Of a stretch of DNA of 11,106 nucleotides, positions 1-6,926 are shown one piece after another. Location: positions 1-11,106 of the forward strand of contig JAPHSO010000086.1 in assembly GCA_026193675.1 (NCBI GenBank). The letters are read 5' to 3'. Below the pieces are notes generated by a model, which saw nothing but the letters and a program-made list of their open reading frames with translations, did no database searches and had not been told where the DNA came from. Made by a program: the position numbers and the translations under genes. Source of the stretch: Gammaproteobacteria bacterium (GTDB taxonomy: Bacteria; Pseudomonadota; Gammaproteobacteria; Thiohalomonadales; Thiohalomonadaceae). Within the stretch, counting starts at the first letter, position 1. Each line of letters starts with the position of its first letter.

Positions 1-887
1 GCCAGAGTTGTACGCTCTCGCAGTATGATGCCTGCAAGAGTATCTGCTATTGCAGCTACGAACTGCATTTCAACCCTGCTAGATTGATGTCCATGCGCAA
101 CATACAGGTTGAGCACTCCCAACATCTCTCCTTCTGCTTTAATCGGAGCACAGTAGTGTCCGTGAGGTGCCATTCCCTGATAGGTAACCGTATGATCCTC
201 ATCAATGCATGAGGTGTAGATGAGCTTCTCCTGTTCAAAGGTCTTGCCGCAGATACACTCTCCCCTGCGGATACTGGAACAACTGTTAACGATTGCATCT
301 GGTAGACCATGACGTACAGCCATCTCTAGCTCATCCGTTTCAGGATTGACCAGAAATATGACCCCCTTATAAGAGAGCGGCAAGTCAGTATCCTGGAGGG
401 TCATAACCAGAGACTGTCTAAGGATCTCTTTAAAGGGTATCGGCTTTAGCGACAGATGCAGGATAGAGGCCATTATCTCCTGCTTCAGGAGATTTCGTGA
501 CACCTCTTCCTGAGCCAGGATTCTCTCTGTAACATCATTTAATGAAAGTAACAGGCCCTGAATGTCTCCGGCCTCATCTTTGACGGGATTCAACTCCCAA
601 TCCCAGTAGGTTACCCCTCGATCGGGATTTTCTGCATATTCAAATGGTTTTGCCTGGCATTTATAGGGGACACCTGTATCAACAACCTGCTGAAATATTT
701 TCTGATTTTCGGGATGTGGGTAGAGATCGAAATGATTTTTTTCTGGGAAAAAGCTGGGCGTCTTACTATCTGCTTCTGCGTATGACCGATTTACAAATAT
801 GAAATTAAATCGACAATCCAGATAGGCTACTGGGGATATGACATTGTCCAGGTATTGTATTAGGTGTGCCGGATCTGGGAGGGGCAT
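1..887 (-). CDS. PAS-GAF sensory protein, C-terminus beyond the window edge
   Basis: This is an uninterrupted 295-codon frame that runs off the left edge, so the output domain (histidine kinase, GGDEF/EAL or other) is unknown. Residues about 10-125 look like a PAS domain with its PAC end: a YLD...FVNRSYAEAD start, the TYWDWELNPVKDEAG strand pair, and LSLNDVTER at the close. A short helical linker (about 120-145) leads into a GAF domain (about 150-290) containing HGHYCAPIKAEGEMLGVLNLYV. The GAF part is unusually rich in Cys and His: C203, C211, C213, C227, H232, H242, H244 and C246. There is no signal peptide and no membrane segment, so it is probably cytoplasmic. The start is the ATG at 887-885, because an in-frame stop lies at 908-906. 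Its own ribosome-binding site is weak (AGAG), while a strong GGAGGG further upstream faces another frame. The domain calls are solid; the ligand and output are not known. Confidence 0.75.
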   Translation of the reverse strand, partial: MPLPDPAHLIQYLDNVISPVAYLDCRFNFIFVNRSYAEADSKTPSFFPEKNHFDLYPHPENQKIFQQVVDTGVPYKCQAKPFEYAENPDRGVTYWDWELNPVKDEAGDIQGLLLSLNDVTERILAQEEVSRNLLKQEIMASILHLSLKPIPFKEILRQSLVMTLQDTDLPLSYKGVIFLVNPETDELEMAVRHGLPDAIVNSCSSIRRGECICGKTFEQEKLIYTSCIDEDHTVTYQGMAPHGHYCAPIKAEGEMLGVLNLYVAHGHQSSRVEMQFVAAIADTLAGIILRERTTL

Positions 888-919
888 AATCTCTATCTCG
901 ATATTTCATACAAGAATAT

Positions 920-925
920 CCCTCC
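920..925 (-). promoter_or_regulatory. Strong Shine-Dalgarno (GGAGGG) ahead of a short overlapping ORF
   Basis: On the minus strand GGAGGG sits 10 nt before an ATG at 909-907. That ATG opens a 34-codon frame ending at 805, which overlaps the start of the PAS-GAF gene in a different frame. The PAS-GAF ATG at 887 is over 30 nt from this site. The site may serve a leader peptide that couples translation to the sensor gene, or it may be chance. The short peptide itself resembles nothing I recognise. Confidence 0.35.
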
Positions 926-945
926 AACATATCTGTCCTGTTGTT

Positions 946-1029
946 TAGTCTAGTCGCTATAATCATCACAGTACAGATTGGAACTTTACTTGAATAGACT
1001 AGTTAATGTCTACTACCTAATTGTAGGTA
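946..1029. repeat. Cluster of small inverted repeats in the recJ to PAS-GAF gap
   Basis: The 163-bp gap between the recJ stop and the PAS-GAF start holds three small inverted repeats. TACCTA (1014-1019) faces TAGGTA (1024-1029). TAGAC (995-999) faces GTCTA (1008-1012). TAGTCTA (946-952) faces TAGACTA (995-1001). None is followed by a T-tract, so I do not call them terminators. They could be operator half-sites for the sensor gene, but in AT-rich DNA short repeats like these also arise by chance. I saw no convincing -35/-10 pair here. Confidence 0.25.
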
Positions 1030-1050
1030 CGCACACGTATCCATTTGATT

Positions 1051-2787
1051 TTATTGCACTTTAAACCTAATTTGATTAACAATCAGTTGCATCTTTTGAC
1101 GACCATTCCATATATTTATATCGGGTCGATAGACAATCTCGGCATACCCCTCTACAGGCTGCACCTCATCAGATGAGGCAAAAAAGTAGATTGCATCAAT
1201 GGGCTGCCGACTCTCCTTTCGACACAAAACCATCTTCAGATGTTTGTCCGCTAACCATTTAAATTGAACCACCTCAAACAATCCATCAAATAGTGGTGGC
1301 TCAAAACCCTGTCCCCAGGGTAATGAAAGGTTGATCTGTTCAACCAATTCTAAGCTCATCTCCTGTTCTGAGAGTTCACCATCGCTCCATACTTTCTGCT
1401 GCAACTGATCATCACTCAGTTGCTCCATTGCGAATTGATTAAAGGCGGTTTTAAATTGCTCAAGATTCTCTCTGGGAAGTGAAAGCCCTGCGGCCATCGC
1501 ATGGCCTCCAAACTTATTGAGCAGGCCGCTATTTTCAGTGGCAACATAATCGAGTGCATCACGCATATGAAAGCCCTTAATCGAGCGTGCTGAACCTTTA
1601 ATCTCTCCATCTTTCGAATCGGTAAAGACAATTACCGGACGGTGGCAATATTCCTTAACCCTTGAGGCGATAATACCGATCACCCCTTCATGCCACTCAG
1701 GATCATAAAGGACCAAACCAACCGGAAGATCTTTAGAAGCGAGATCCATTTTTGCAAGAATCGCCATCGCCTCTTCGCGCATGGTGCTCTCGGTCTCTTT
1801 CCGAAACTGATTGAGTTCATCTAGTTCGGTCGCCAACCTCATAGCTCGGGGTGTATCATCACACAGTAGTGTTTCGATTCCGATGGTCATGTCATCCATC
1901 CGCCCTGCGGCATTGAGCCTTGGCCCCAATGCAAAACCAAAATCCTGGCTGGTCAATCGACTTTCATCACGTTTGGCAACTTGCATCACCGCTTTAATCC
2001 CTTCGCACGCCTCACCCGCCCTGACTCGTGCCAATCCCTGTTGTACCAAAATACGATTATTGTGGTCGAGCTTTACCAAATCGGCAACCGTACCCAATGC
2101 GACCAGATCAAGTAGTCTGGCAAGATTGGGAATGTCGATCCGCTTCTCTTCAAACCAGCCCGTCTCTCGCAGGTATGAGCGTAGCGCCAACATCAGATAA
2201 AAGATGACCCCCACCCCAGCCAGATGCTTGCTTGAGAACTGATCACCGGGCTGATTGGGGTTAATGATGGCATCTGCTACAGGCAACTCACGACCAGCCA
2301 GATGGTGGTCGGTGATGATCACCTGCACACCTGCCGCCCTGGCAGCAGCTACGCCATCAACACTAGCGATGCCATTATCAACAGTGATAATCAGATCAGG
2401 ATTTTCATTTAGCGCTACTGCAACAATTTCAGGCGTAAGGCCATAACCATACTCAAATCGATTAGGAACAAGGTAAGAGAGCCTGCCGCAACCCATCATC
2501 TTCAGCGCTCGGATTGCAACAGCAGTGCTGGTGGCACCATCAGCATCGTAGTCACCTATAATCAGGATATGCAGATCTTCGCGCAAGGCTCGGTAGATGA
2601 TCGACACTGCACTATCGATACCGAGCATCCCCTCGGGCGGCAACAAATGGTTTAGACCGAACGCTATCTCGTCTGCCGAGTTAATACCACGATTTTGTAG
2701 CAGTCGCTCAATGACAGGAGGCACACCTTCAATAGCATTTTCATCACCCTTGAGCTGGTGCCGTTGAATGGTGATATTGGACTTCAT
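1051..2787 (-). CDS. recJ: Single-stranded-DNA-specific 5'-3' exonuclease RecJ
   Basis: RecJ degrades single-stranded DNA from the 5' end in recombinational repair (RecF pathway), mismatch repair and processing of stalled forks. It is a DHH-family, Mn/Mg-dependent cytoplasmic enzyme. The predicted 578 residues match the usual length (E. coli RecJ is 577). Visible motifs in order are DYDADG (79-84), TVDNG (135-139), TDHH (159-162), LGTVAD (231-236), LNAAGR (291-296) and the DHHA1 motif FGGHAMAAG (426-434), followed by an OB-fold-like C-terminal region. All metal-ligand motifs are intact. I chose the ATG at 2787-2785, giving MKSNITIQRH, because it overlaps the stop of the upstream rpfE-like gene as ATGA. 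A TTG six codons upstream is possible but less likely. No terminator is evident after the stop. Confidence 0.97.
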   Translation of the reverse strand: MKSNITIQRHQLKGDENAIEGVPPVIERLLQNRGINSADEIAFGLNHLLPPEGMLGIDSAVSIIYRALREDLHILIIGDYDADGATSTAVAIRALKMMGCGRLSYLVPNRFEYGYGLTPEIVAVALNENPDLIITVDNGIASVDGVAAARAAGVQVIITDHHLAGRELPVADAIINPNQPGDQFSSKHLAGVGVIFYLMLALRSYLRETGWFEEKRIDIPNLARLLDLVALGTVADLVKLDHNNRILVQQGLARVRAGEACEGIKAVMQVAKRDESRLTSQDFGFALGPRLNAAGRMDDMTIGIETLLCDDTPRAMRLATELDELNQFRKETESTMREEAMAILAKMDLASKDLPVGLVLYDPEWHEGVIGIIASRVKEYCHRPVIVFTDSKDGEIKGSARSIKGFHMRDALDYVATENSGLLNKFGGHAMAAGLSLPRENLEQFKTAFNQFAMEQLSDDQLQQKVWSDGELSEQEMSLELVEQINLSLPWGQGFEPPLFDGLFEVVQFKWLADKHLKMVLCRKESRQPIDAIYFFASSDEVQPVEGYAEIVYRPDINIWNGRQKMQLIVNQIRFKVQ

Positions 2788-3803
2788 GAACCGATGGCTG
2801 GCCAAAGCTGTTTTGCACGACGCCAGAAGCGCATCATATTGCTTCTCCTGGTTCTATAGATAGAGCCGTTGGCCGGTTGAATCGTCAGTTTTCTCAGCTC
2901 TCCAGACCTAAGCGCTTTTAGTGCAGGCTCAAAGAGTCTCCGTTCCAACTGCTGCAGTAAAGCTGGCACCTCATGATGAGCACCTCGACGTTGTAGCTGT
3001 AACAGTTCATCAATAACAATAAGCCCACTATTTGAATATTCCAGCAACTCCTTAAAAGATATGGTTGAATCCAACAATGGAATGTTCTGCAATGTGCTAG
3101 CACCTTTAAGGAGTGCATGATCACCAACCAATAGTTCCCATTCATGCTGTGATGAACGCTTCTCAATCTGTTCACCCCAGAGCCAGAGACTGCTGACAGT
3201 TGGCGCGCCATCTTGAGCTCTCTGTTGGTTTACCGGATCTGTGTAGAAGAGCATCTCCACTTCGGCTATCACCTGGCGCCAACGCTGCGCCGACTCTCCC
3301 TGAGGCATGAACTCCCTAATTCCTCTCCCCTCAACATAGTCTAGAGGTGTCGTGGTTAACTGCAACGGCTGTTCACTGCGAAGATACCAGCGCTCTGGCC
3401 CAGCATTAGCCGATGCAGAGCACCAGAGCTGAATCCCATCATCTCTAAAGAGCTGATTAAATGCCGATATCAATGCACCCGCTTCACTCTGCTGGATACC
3501 GATAGATGTCGGGTGAGAGAGAATAACCTGATCTCGATCAGCCTTAAGATAGACCGGATCGGCACAGTACCAATAGCCACTATTGATCTCTTCTGGGTGA
3601 TTCTCCTCTCCCATGAGTCGCTGTCTGGCATAGGAGATACCTCTCATACCCACCGACTCAAAGATTGTGCTATCACCCTTTGATATGAATTTTTGTGCAC
3701 TGCCACGATGACACAGTATCTCAAGTGCAGGCAGACGTAGTGGCTCATCATGGTAAAACGTCATGGGGGCAACTGAGGCGATGTGAATCGTTAAATTCTT
3801 CAT
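2784..3803 (-). CDS. RpfE-family protein (COG4255-like), phosphoglycerate-mutase-related annotation
   Basis: This 339-residue soluble protein resembles the family annotated as RpfE-type regulatory protein or 'cofactor-independent phosphoglycerate mutase-like'. Hallmarks are ADPVYLKADRDQVIL (81-95), GIREFMPQG (161-169), the stretch from EMLF to LWLWG (183-210), and a basic tail with RTRRSNMMRFWRR. I do not see the metal-binding Asp/His set or the nucleophilic serine motif of true cofactor-independent mutases, so enzymatic activity should not be assumed. The family takes its name from the Xanthomonas rpf cluster, where (from memory) rpfE lies close to recJ. Here it immediately precedes recJ, with TGA and ATG overlapping, so the pair is probably translationally coupled. 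The molecular role is unknown. The ATG start has only a weak GGA upstream. Confidence 0.7.
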   Translation of the reverse strand: MKNLTIHIASVAPMTFYHDEPLRLPALEILCHRGSAQKFISKGDSTIFESVGMRGISYARQRLMGEENHPEEINSGYWYCADPVYLKADRDQVILSHPTSIGIQQSEAGALISAFNQLFRDDGIQLWCSASANAGPERWYLRSEQPLQLTTTPLDYVEGRGIREFMPQGESAQRWRQVIAEVEMLFYTDPVNQQRAQDGAPTVSSLWLWGEQIEKRSSQHEWELLVGDHALLKGASTLQNIPLLDSTISFKELLEYSNSGLIVIDELLQLQRRGAHHEVPALLQQLERRLFEPALKALRSGELRKLTIQPANGSIYRTRRSNMMRFWRRAKQLWPAIGS

Positions 3804-3815
3804 TTAGATATTTCC

Positions 3816-3841
3816 AAAACAACAAAGGGGCCGTTGGCCCC
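3816..3841 (-). terminator. Rho-independent terminator after hom
   Basis: On the minus strand a six-base-pair GC-only stem (GGGGCC/GGCCCC, arms 3836-3841 and 3827-3832) closes a three-base loop. It is followed by the T-rich tail TTTGTTGTTTT. It lies 30 bp beyond the hom stop and just before the rpfE-like start, so it separates the alaC-hom unit from rpfE-recJ. The opposite strand lacks a good T-tract. The rpfE-recJ pair therefore needs its own promoter or read-through; I could not identify that promoter. Confidence 0.8.
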
Positions 3842-3870
3842 TGTTGTCATACAAGATTATCGAGCATCTT

Positions 3871-5181
3871 CTAACCCAGAGATTCAACCCTGATGCGGGT
3901 GATCTCACCCTGAACTGCATCAAGAGATTCAATCGCTGCGATAGCCTTGTTCATCTGCCCCTCTTTAACCTCGTGGGTCATCAGAATCAGTGGAACGGTA
4001 TCCCCTTCGCCCCTGCCCGCTTTCTGGATCACCGCCTCGATAGAGATGCCTGACTCACCCAGAATACGGGTGATCTCTGCAAGCACCCCGGGAGTGTCAA
4101 TAACGGCCATACGCAGATAGTAGGCGGTCACCACCTCATCCATCGACAGGATCGGTGTATCGGCCATCTGATCCGGCTGGAATGCCAGATAGGGAACGCG
4201 ATGGCTCGGTTCAGCCGATAGGACACGTGCGATATCTACAATATCTGCAACCACTGCTGAAGCTGTCGCATCTGCACCCGCTCCAGCACCGTAATAGAGT
4301 GTTGGACCAACGGCATCACCTTGAACCAGCACCGCATTCATCACCCCATCAACATTGGCAATCAGACGTTTTTCTGGAATCAGGGTTGGGTGAACTCGCA
4401 GTTCGATACCACTATCGGTACGACGCGATACGCCAAGGTGTTTGATGCGATAACCAAACTCTTCTGCATACTCCACATCCTCACGAGTGATCCTGGTGAT
4501 CCCCTCGGTAAATGCCTTGTCGAACTGCAGCGGGATACCAAACGCAATCGATGCAAGAATCGTCAGCTTGTGTGCCGCATCGATACCCTCGACATCAAAT
4601 GTGGGATCGGCTTCGGCATAACCGAGACGCTGAGCCTCTGCCAGCACATCATCAAAGTCACGCCCTTTATCGCGCATTTCGGTCAGGATGAAGTTACCGG
4701 TACCATTAATGATGCCTGCAAGCCACTCGATATGGTTACCGGCAAGACCTTCTCGAATCGCCTTAATGATCGGAATACCACCGGCAACCGCCGCCTCGAA
4801 GGCGACCATCACACCCTGCTTCTGAGCCGCAGCAAAGATCTCGTTACCGTGCTTGGCGATGAGCGCCTTATTGGCGGTGACCACATGTTTGCCGTTGGCA
4901 ATTGCACGCATCACCATCTCATGGGCAAGAGTATCGCCACCAATCAGCTCAACAACGATCTGTACATCAGGATTTTCAACAATCTCTGCCGCATTCGTTG
5001 TGAGCTCAATACCTGTAGTATCACAAATGCGTGGCTTGTTAAGATCACGAGCAGAGGCGTAGGCCACCTCAATATTACAACCTGCACGACGACTAATCTC
5101 TGCCGCATTACGTTTTAAAACGTTGACTGTGCCGCCACCGACGGTGCCCAGCCCTAGTAGACCGATCTTTACCGGATTCAA
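3871..5181 (-). CDS. hom: Homoserine dehydrogenase, monofunctional with ACT domain
   Basis: The enzyme reduces L-aspartate-4-semialdehyde to L-homoserine with NAD(P)H, the branch point to threonine, isoleucine and methionine. The 436 residues match the usual monofunctional form, with no aspartokinase fusion. The N-terminal Rossmann motif GLGTVG is at 10-15 and TANKAL at 102-107. The substrate and catalytic region includes GIINGTGNFI (157-166) and DPTFDVEGIDAAHKL with D201 and K205. A C-terminal ACT domain (about 354-432) starts at RMAVIDTPGVLAEI and is expected to bind an amino-acid effector, usually threonine. The start is TTG at 5181-5179, since an in-frame TAA lies six codons upstream and no ATG or GTG intervenes before the conserved Rossmann motif. 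A GGAG site supports it. It lies 29 bp after alaC and ends at a strong terminator. thrC, a common next gene, is absent here. Confidence 0.97.
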   Translation of the reverse strand: MNPVKIGLLGLGTVGGGTVNVLKRNAAEISRRAGCNIEVAYASARDLNKPRICDTTGIELTTNAAEIVENPDVQIVVELIGGDTLAHEMVMRAIANGKHVVTANKALIAKHGNEIFAAAQKQGVMVAFEAAVAGGIPIIKAIREGLAGNHIEWLAGIINGTGNFILTEMRDKGRDFDDVLAEAQRLGYAEADPTFDVEGIDAAHKLTILASIAFGIPLQFDKAFTEGITRITREDVEYAEEFGYRIKHLGVSRRTDSGIELRVHPTLIPEKRLIANVDGVMNAVLVQGDAVGPTLYYGAGAGADATASAVVADIVDIARVLSAEPSHRVPYLAFQPDQMADTPILSMDEVVTAYYLRMAVIDTPGVLAEITRILGESGISIEAVIQKAGRGEGDTVPLILMTHEVKEGQMNKAIAAIESLDAVQGEITRIRVESLG

Positions 5182-5188
5182 TGTGCTA

Positions 5189-5192
5189 CTCC
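5189..5192 (-). promoter_or_regulatory. Ribosome-binding site that fixes the TTG start of hom
   Basis: GGAG on the minus strand lies seven bases before the TTG at 5181-5179. This is ideal spacing, and it supports TTG as the true start rather than an artefact of ORF calling. Confidence 0.75.
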
Positions 5193-5210
5193 AAAATTAT
5201 AAATAATTAG

Positions 5211-6401
5211 TTACTTCAAGATGCCGTCTTTACGGAACATCTCGCGAATGCCGCGGATCGCCTGACGCGTGCGGTGCTCATTTTCAATAAGGCTGAAACG
5301 GACATGGTCATCACCATACTCACCAAAACCGATACCGGGAGAGACCGCAACCTTGGCATCCTCCAGCAGCTTTTTAGAGAACTCAATCGAGCCCATCTCC
5401 TTGTAGTGATCCGGGATTGGCGCCCAGAGGAACATAGTCGCCTTAGGTGGAGTCACCTCCCAACCGATATTATTAAGTCCTTCACAGAGCACATCTCGAC
5501 GCGCCTGATACATATCACGAATCTCTGTAACACAGCTCTGGTCGCCCTCAAGCGCAGCAATTGCCGCCACCTGAATAGGGGTAAACATACCGTAATCGAG
5601 ATAGGACTTCATGCGTTGCAAAGCGCTCACCAGCGTCTTGTTGCCAACCATAAAACCGACACGCCAGCCGGGCATGTTGTAGGTCTTAGAGAGTGAATAG
5701 AACTCTACTGCAACATCCTTGGCACCGGGTACCTGCAGAATTGAAGGTGCCACATAGCCATCAAAGGTGATCTCGGCATAGGCGATATCCTGCACGATCC
5801 AGATCTGATGCTCACGAGCGATCTCCACCACCTTCTCAAAAAAATCGAGCTCAATGCAGTCTGCGGTTGGATTACCGGGAAAATTGAGCACCAGCATCTT
5901 CGGCTTGGGCCAGGAGTCTTTAATCGCCTTTTCCAGCTCTTCAAAGAAGTCTCGATCCTTCACCATCGGTACATGGCGAATATCGGCGCCCGCGATAACA
6001 AAGCCGTAGGGATGGATCGGATAGGAGGGATTGGGCACCAGTACCGCATCACCAGGACCGACCGTTGCCAGCGCCAGGTGGGCAAGACCCTCTTTAGAAC
6101 CGATGGTGACGATCGCCTCGGTTTCAGGGTCGAGATCGACATCATATTTGCGCTTGTACCAGTTACAGATCGCCTTTCTCAAACGAGGAATTCCTCGAGA
6201 AAGTGAGTAGCGATGGGTATCACCACGCTGGGCAGTCTCACAAAGCTTGTCGACAATGTGATCAGGGGTCGACTGATCGGGATTGCCCATTCCGAAGTCG
6301 ATAATATCTTCCCCGGCCGCTCGCGCCTTTGCCTTCAACTCTCCAACGATGTTGAATACATATGGGGGAAGTCGCTTGATTCGCGGAAAATCTTCGATCA
6401 C
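5211..6401 (-). CDS. alaC: Alanine aminotransferase AlaC (PLP fold-type I)
   Basis: This is a class I/II pyridoxal-phosphate aminotransferase. It matches E. coli AlaC (YfdZ), a glutamate-pyruvate transaminase that makes alanine, nearly residue for residue through most of its 396 residues. Visible signatures are RLPPYVFNI near the N-terminus, DFGMGNPD (35-42), VTIGSKEGLAH (98-108), VPNPSYPIH (122-130), NFPGNPT (173-179), the PLP-ring aspartate D205 in QDIAYA, the Schiff-base lysine K239 in SLSKTYNMPGWR, and HVRFSLIEN near the C-terminus. It is cytoplasmic. It starts with GTG at 6401-6399, nine bases after AAGG; I see no better start. It is first in a two-gene unit with hom. Homologues in such units are often labelled simply 'aminotransferase', and the physiological substrate here could differ from alanine. 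Confidence 0.93.
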   Translation of the reverse strand: MIEDFPRIKRLPPYVFNIVGELKAKARAAGEDIIDFGMGNPDQSTPDHIVDKLCETAQRGDTHRYSLSRGIPRLRKAICNWYKRKYDVDLDPETEAIVTIGSKEGLAHLALATVGPGDAVLVPNPSYPIHPYGFVIAGADIRHVPMVKDRDFFEELEKAIKDSWPKPKMLVLNFPGNPTADCIELDFFEKVVEIAREHQIWIVQDIAYAEITFDGYVAPSILQVPGAKDVAVEFYSLSKTYNMPGWRVGFMVGNKTLVSALQRMKSYLDYGMFTPIQVAAIAALEGDQSCVTEIRDMYQARRDVLCEGLNNIGWEVTPPKATMFLWAPIPDHYKEMGSIEFSKKLLEDAKVAVSPGIGFGEYGDDHVRFSLIENEHRTRQAIRGIREMFRKDGILK

Positions 6402-6491
6402 TGTGGTAAGCCTTAAAAATGGGTATTATTAACAGCAGAACAGTGTAGTTTTTACCTGTCCCACAACCAAGCGACCATTTTACCCGAAACT
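6402..6491. promoter_or_regulatory. Divergent promoter region, alaC (-) and Mth938-domain gene (+)
   Basis: This 90-bp gap must carry promoters for both directions. Toward alaC, AATAAT (minus strand, 6430-6425) fits a -10 element. It would give a short leader that includes the AAGG ribosome-binding site, but no good -35 is visible. Toward the plus-strand gene, TTAACA (6429-6434) resembles a -35, with only weak -10 candidates 16-18 bases on. The two candidates overlap, so the promoters could interfere with each other. Confidence 0.35.
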
Positions 6492-6908
6492 ATGAATTTT
6501 GCCCAAGATATCGATGACCATATCTACCAAATCCACGGCTTTACCGATAATGGTATTGAGATTGCCGTTCCTGGGGGTGCTAATGTGCTGAAAACCACCC
6601 TGATTGATGGTATTGCGACGCTGAAACAGAGCTTCATTATTGCCCCCTCAACACTCATTGAAGAGTGGAGCGCGCGTCAGGTCAGCGACCTCTCTCAAGA
6701 TGGAATCATCTCACCACTTTTGGGTCTCGATATTGAGATTCTGATATTGGGGAGTGGAGATCGACTCATCTTCCCCGAGAGCTCTCTACTTGCCCCCTTT
6801 ATGAGCCGAGGCATTGGAGTTGAGGTGATGGATAGCCGAGCGGCCTGCCGAACCTATAATCTACTGAGTGGGGAAGGTCGAAAAGTGGCCGCAGCAGTAA
6901 TTATTTAG
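6492..6908 (+). CDS. Mth938-like domain protein (DUF498 / NDUFAF3 family)
   Basis: This 138-residue cytoplasmic protein spans one Mth938-like domain. Its mitochondrial relative NDUFAF3 is a complex I assembly factor; bacterial members have no settled function. Visible features are an N-terminal IHGFTDNGIEIA strand region, LEILILGSGDRLIFP-like core residues around 80-95 (here DIEILILGSGDRLIFP), and the family's C-terminal signature GVEVMDSRAACRTYNLLSGE followed by GRKVAAAVII. The length is normal and complete. The ATG at 6492 has no clear Shine-Dalgarno, so its translation may be weak or depend on other features. It is the only complete plus-strand gene in the window, divergent from alaC and convergent with rpoS, whose stop codon is only 18 bp away. 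A function in redox-complex assembly would be inference from the eukaryotic homologue. Confidence 0.9.
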   Translation: MNFAQDIDDHIYQIHGFTDNGIEIAVPGGANVLKTTLIDGIATLKQSFIIAPSTLIEEWSARQVSDLSQDGIISPLLGLDIEILILGSGDRLIFPESSLLAPFMSRGIGVEVMDSRAACRTYNLLSGEGRKVAAAVII

Positions 6909-6926
6909 AAGAGAGAGCTAAGGGAA

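Noticed and set aside
56..310. An 84-codon minus-strand frame inside the edge sensor gene
   Set aside because: It is an out-of-frame reading of the GAF-coding region; the longer overlapping frame gives clear PAS and GAF domains.
1026..1042. Imperfect palindrome after recJ, considered as a terminator
   Set aside because: The stem is bulged and no T-tract follows on the minus strand.
1811..2446. Plus-strand frames antisense to recJ
   Set aside because: They overlap conserved RecJ motifs on the other strand, have no recognisable domains, and their composition is typical of antisense frames.
4321..5118. A 265-codon open frame on the plus strand, antisense to hom
   Set aside because: It lies wholly inside the well-conserved hom gene, its protein looks like random composition rich in Thr, His and Asn with no recognisable domain, and no ribosome-binding site or promoter stands out.
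5808..6206. A 132-codon plus-strand frame antisense to alaC
   Set aside because: It is fully inside alaC, whose protein aligns across its length with known AlaC, and it shows no domain or start signal.
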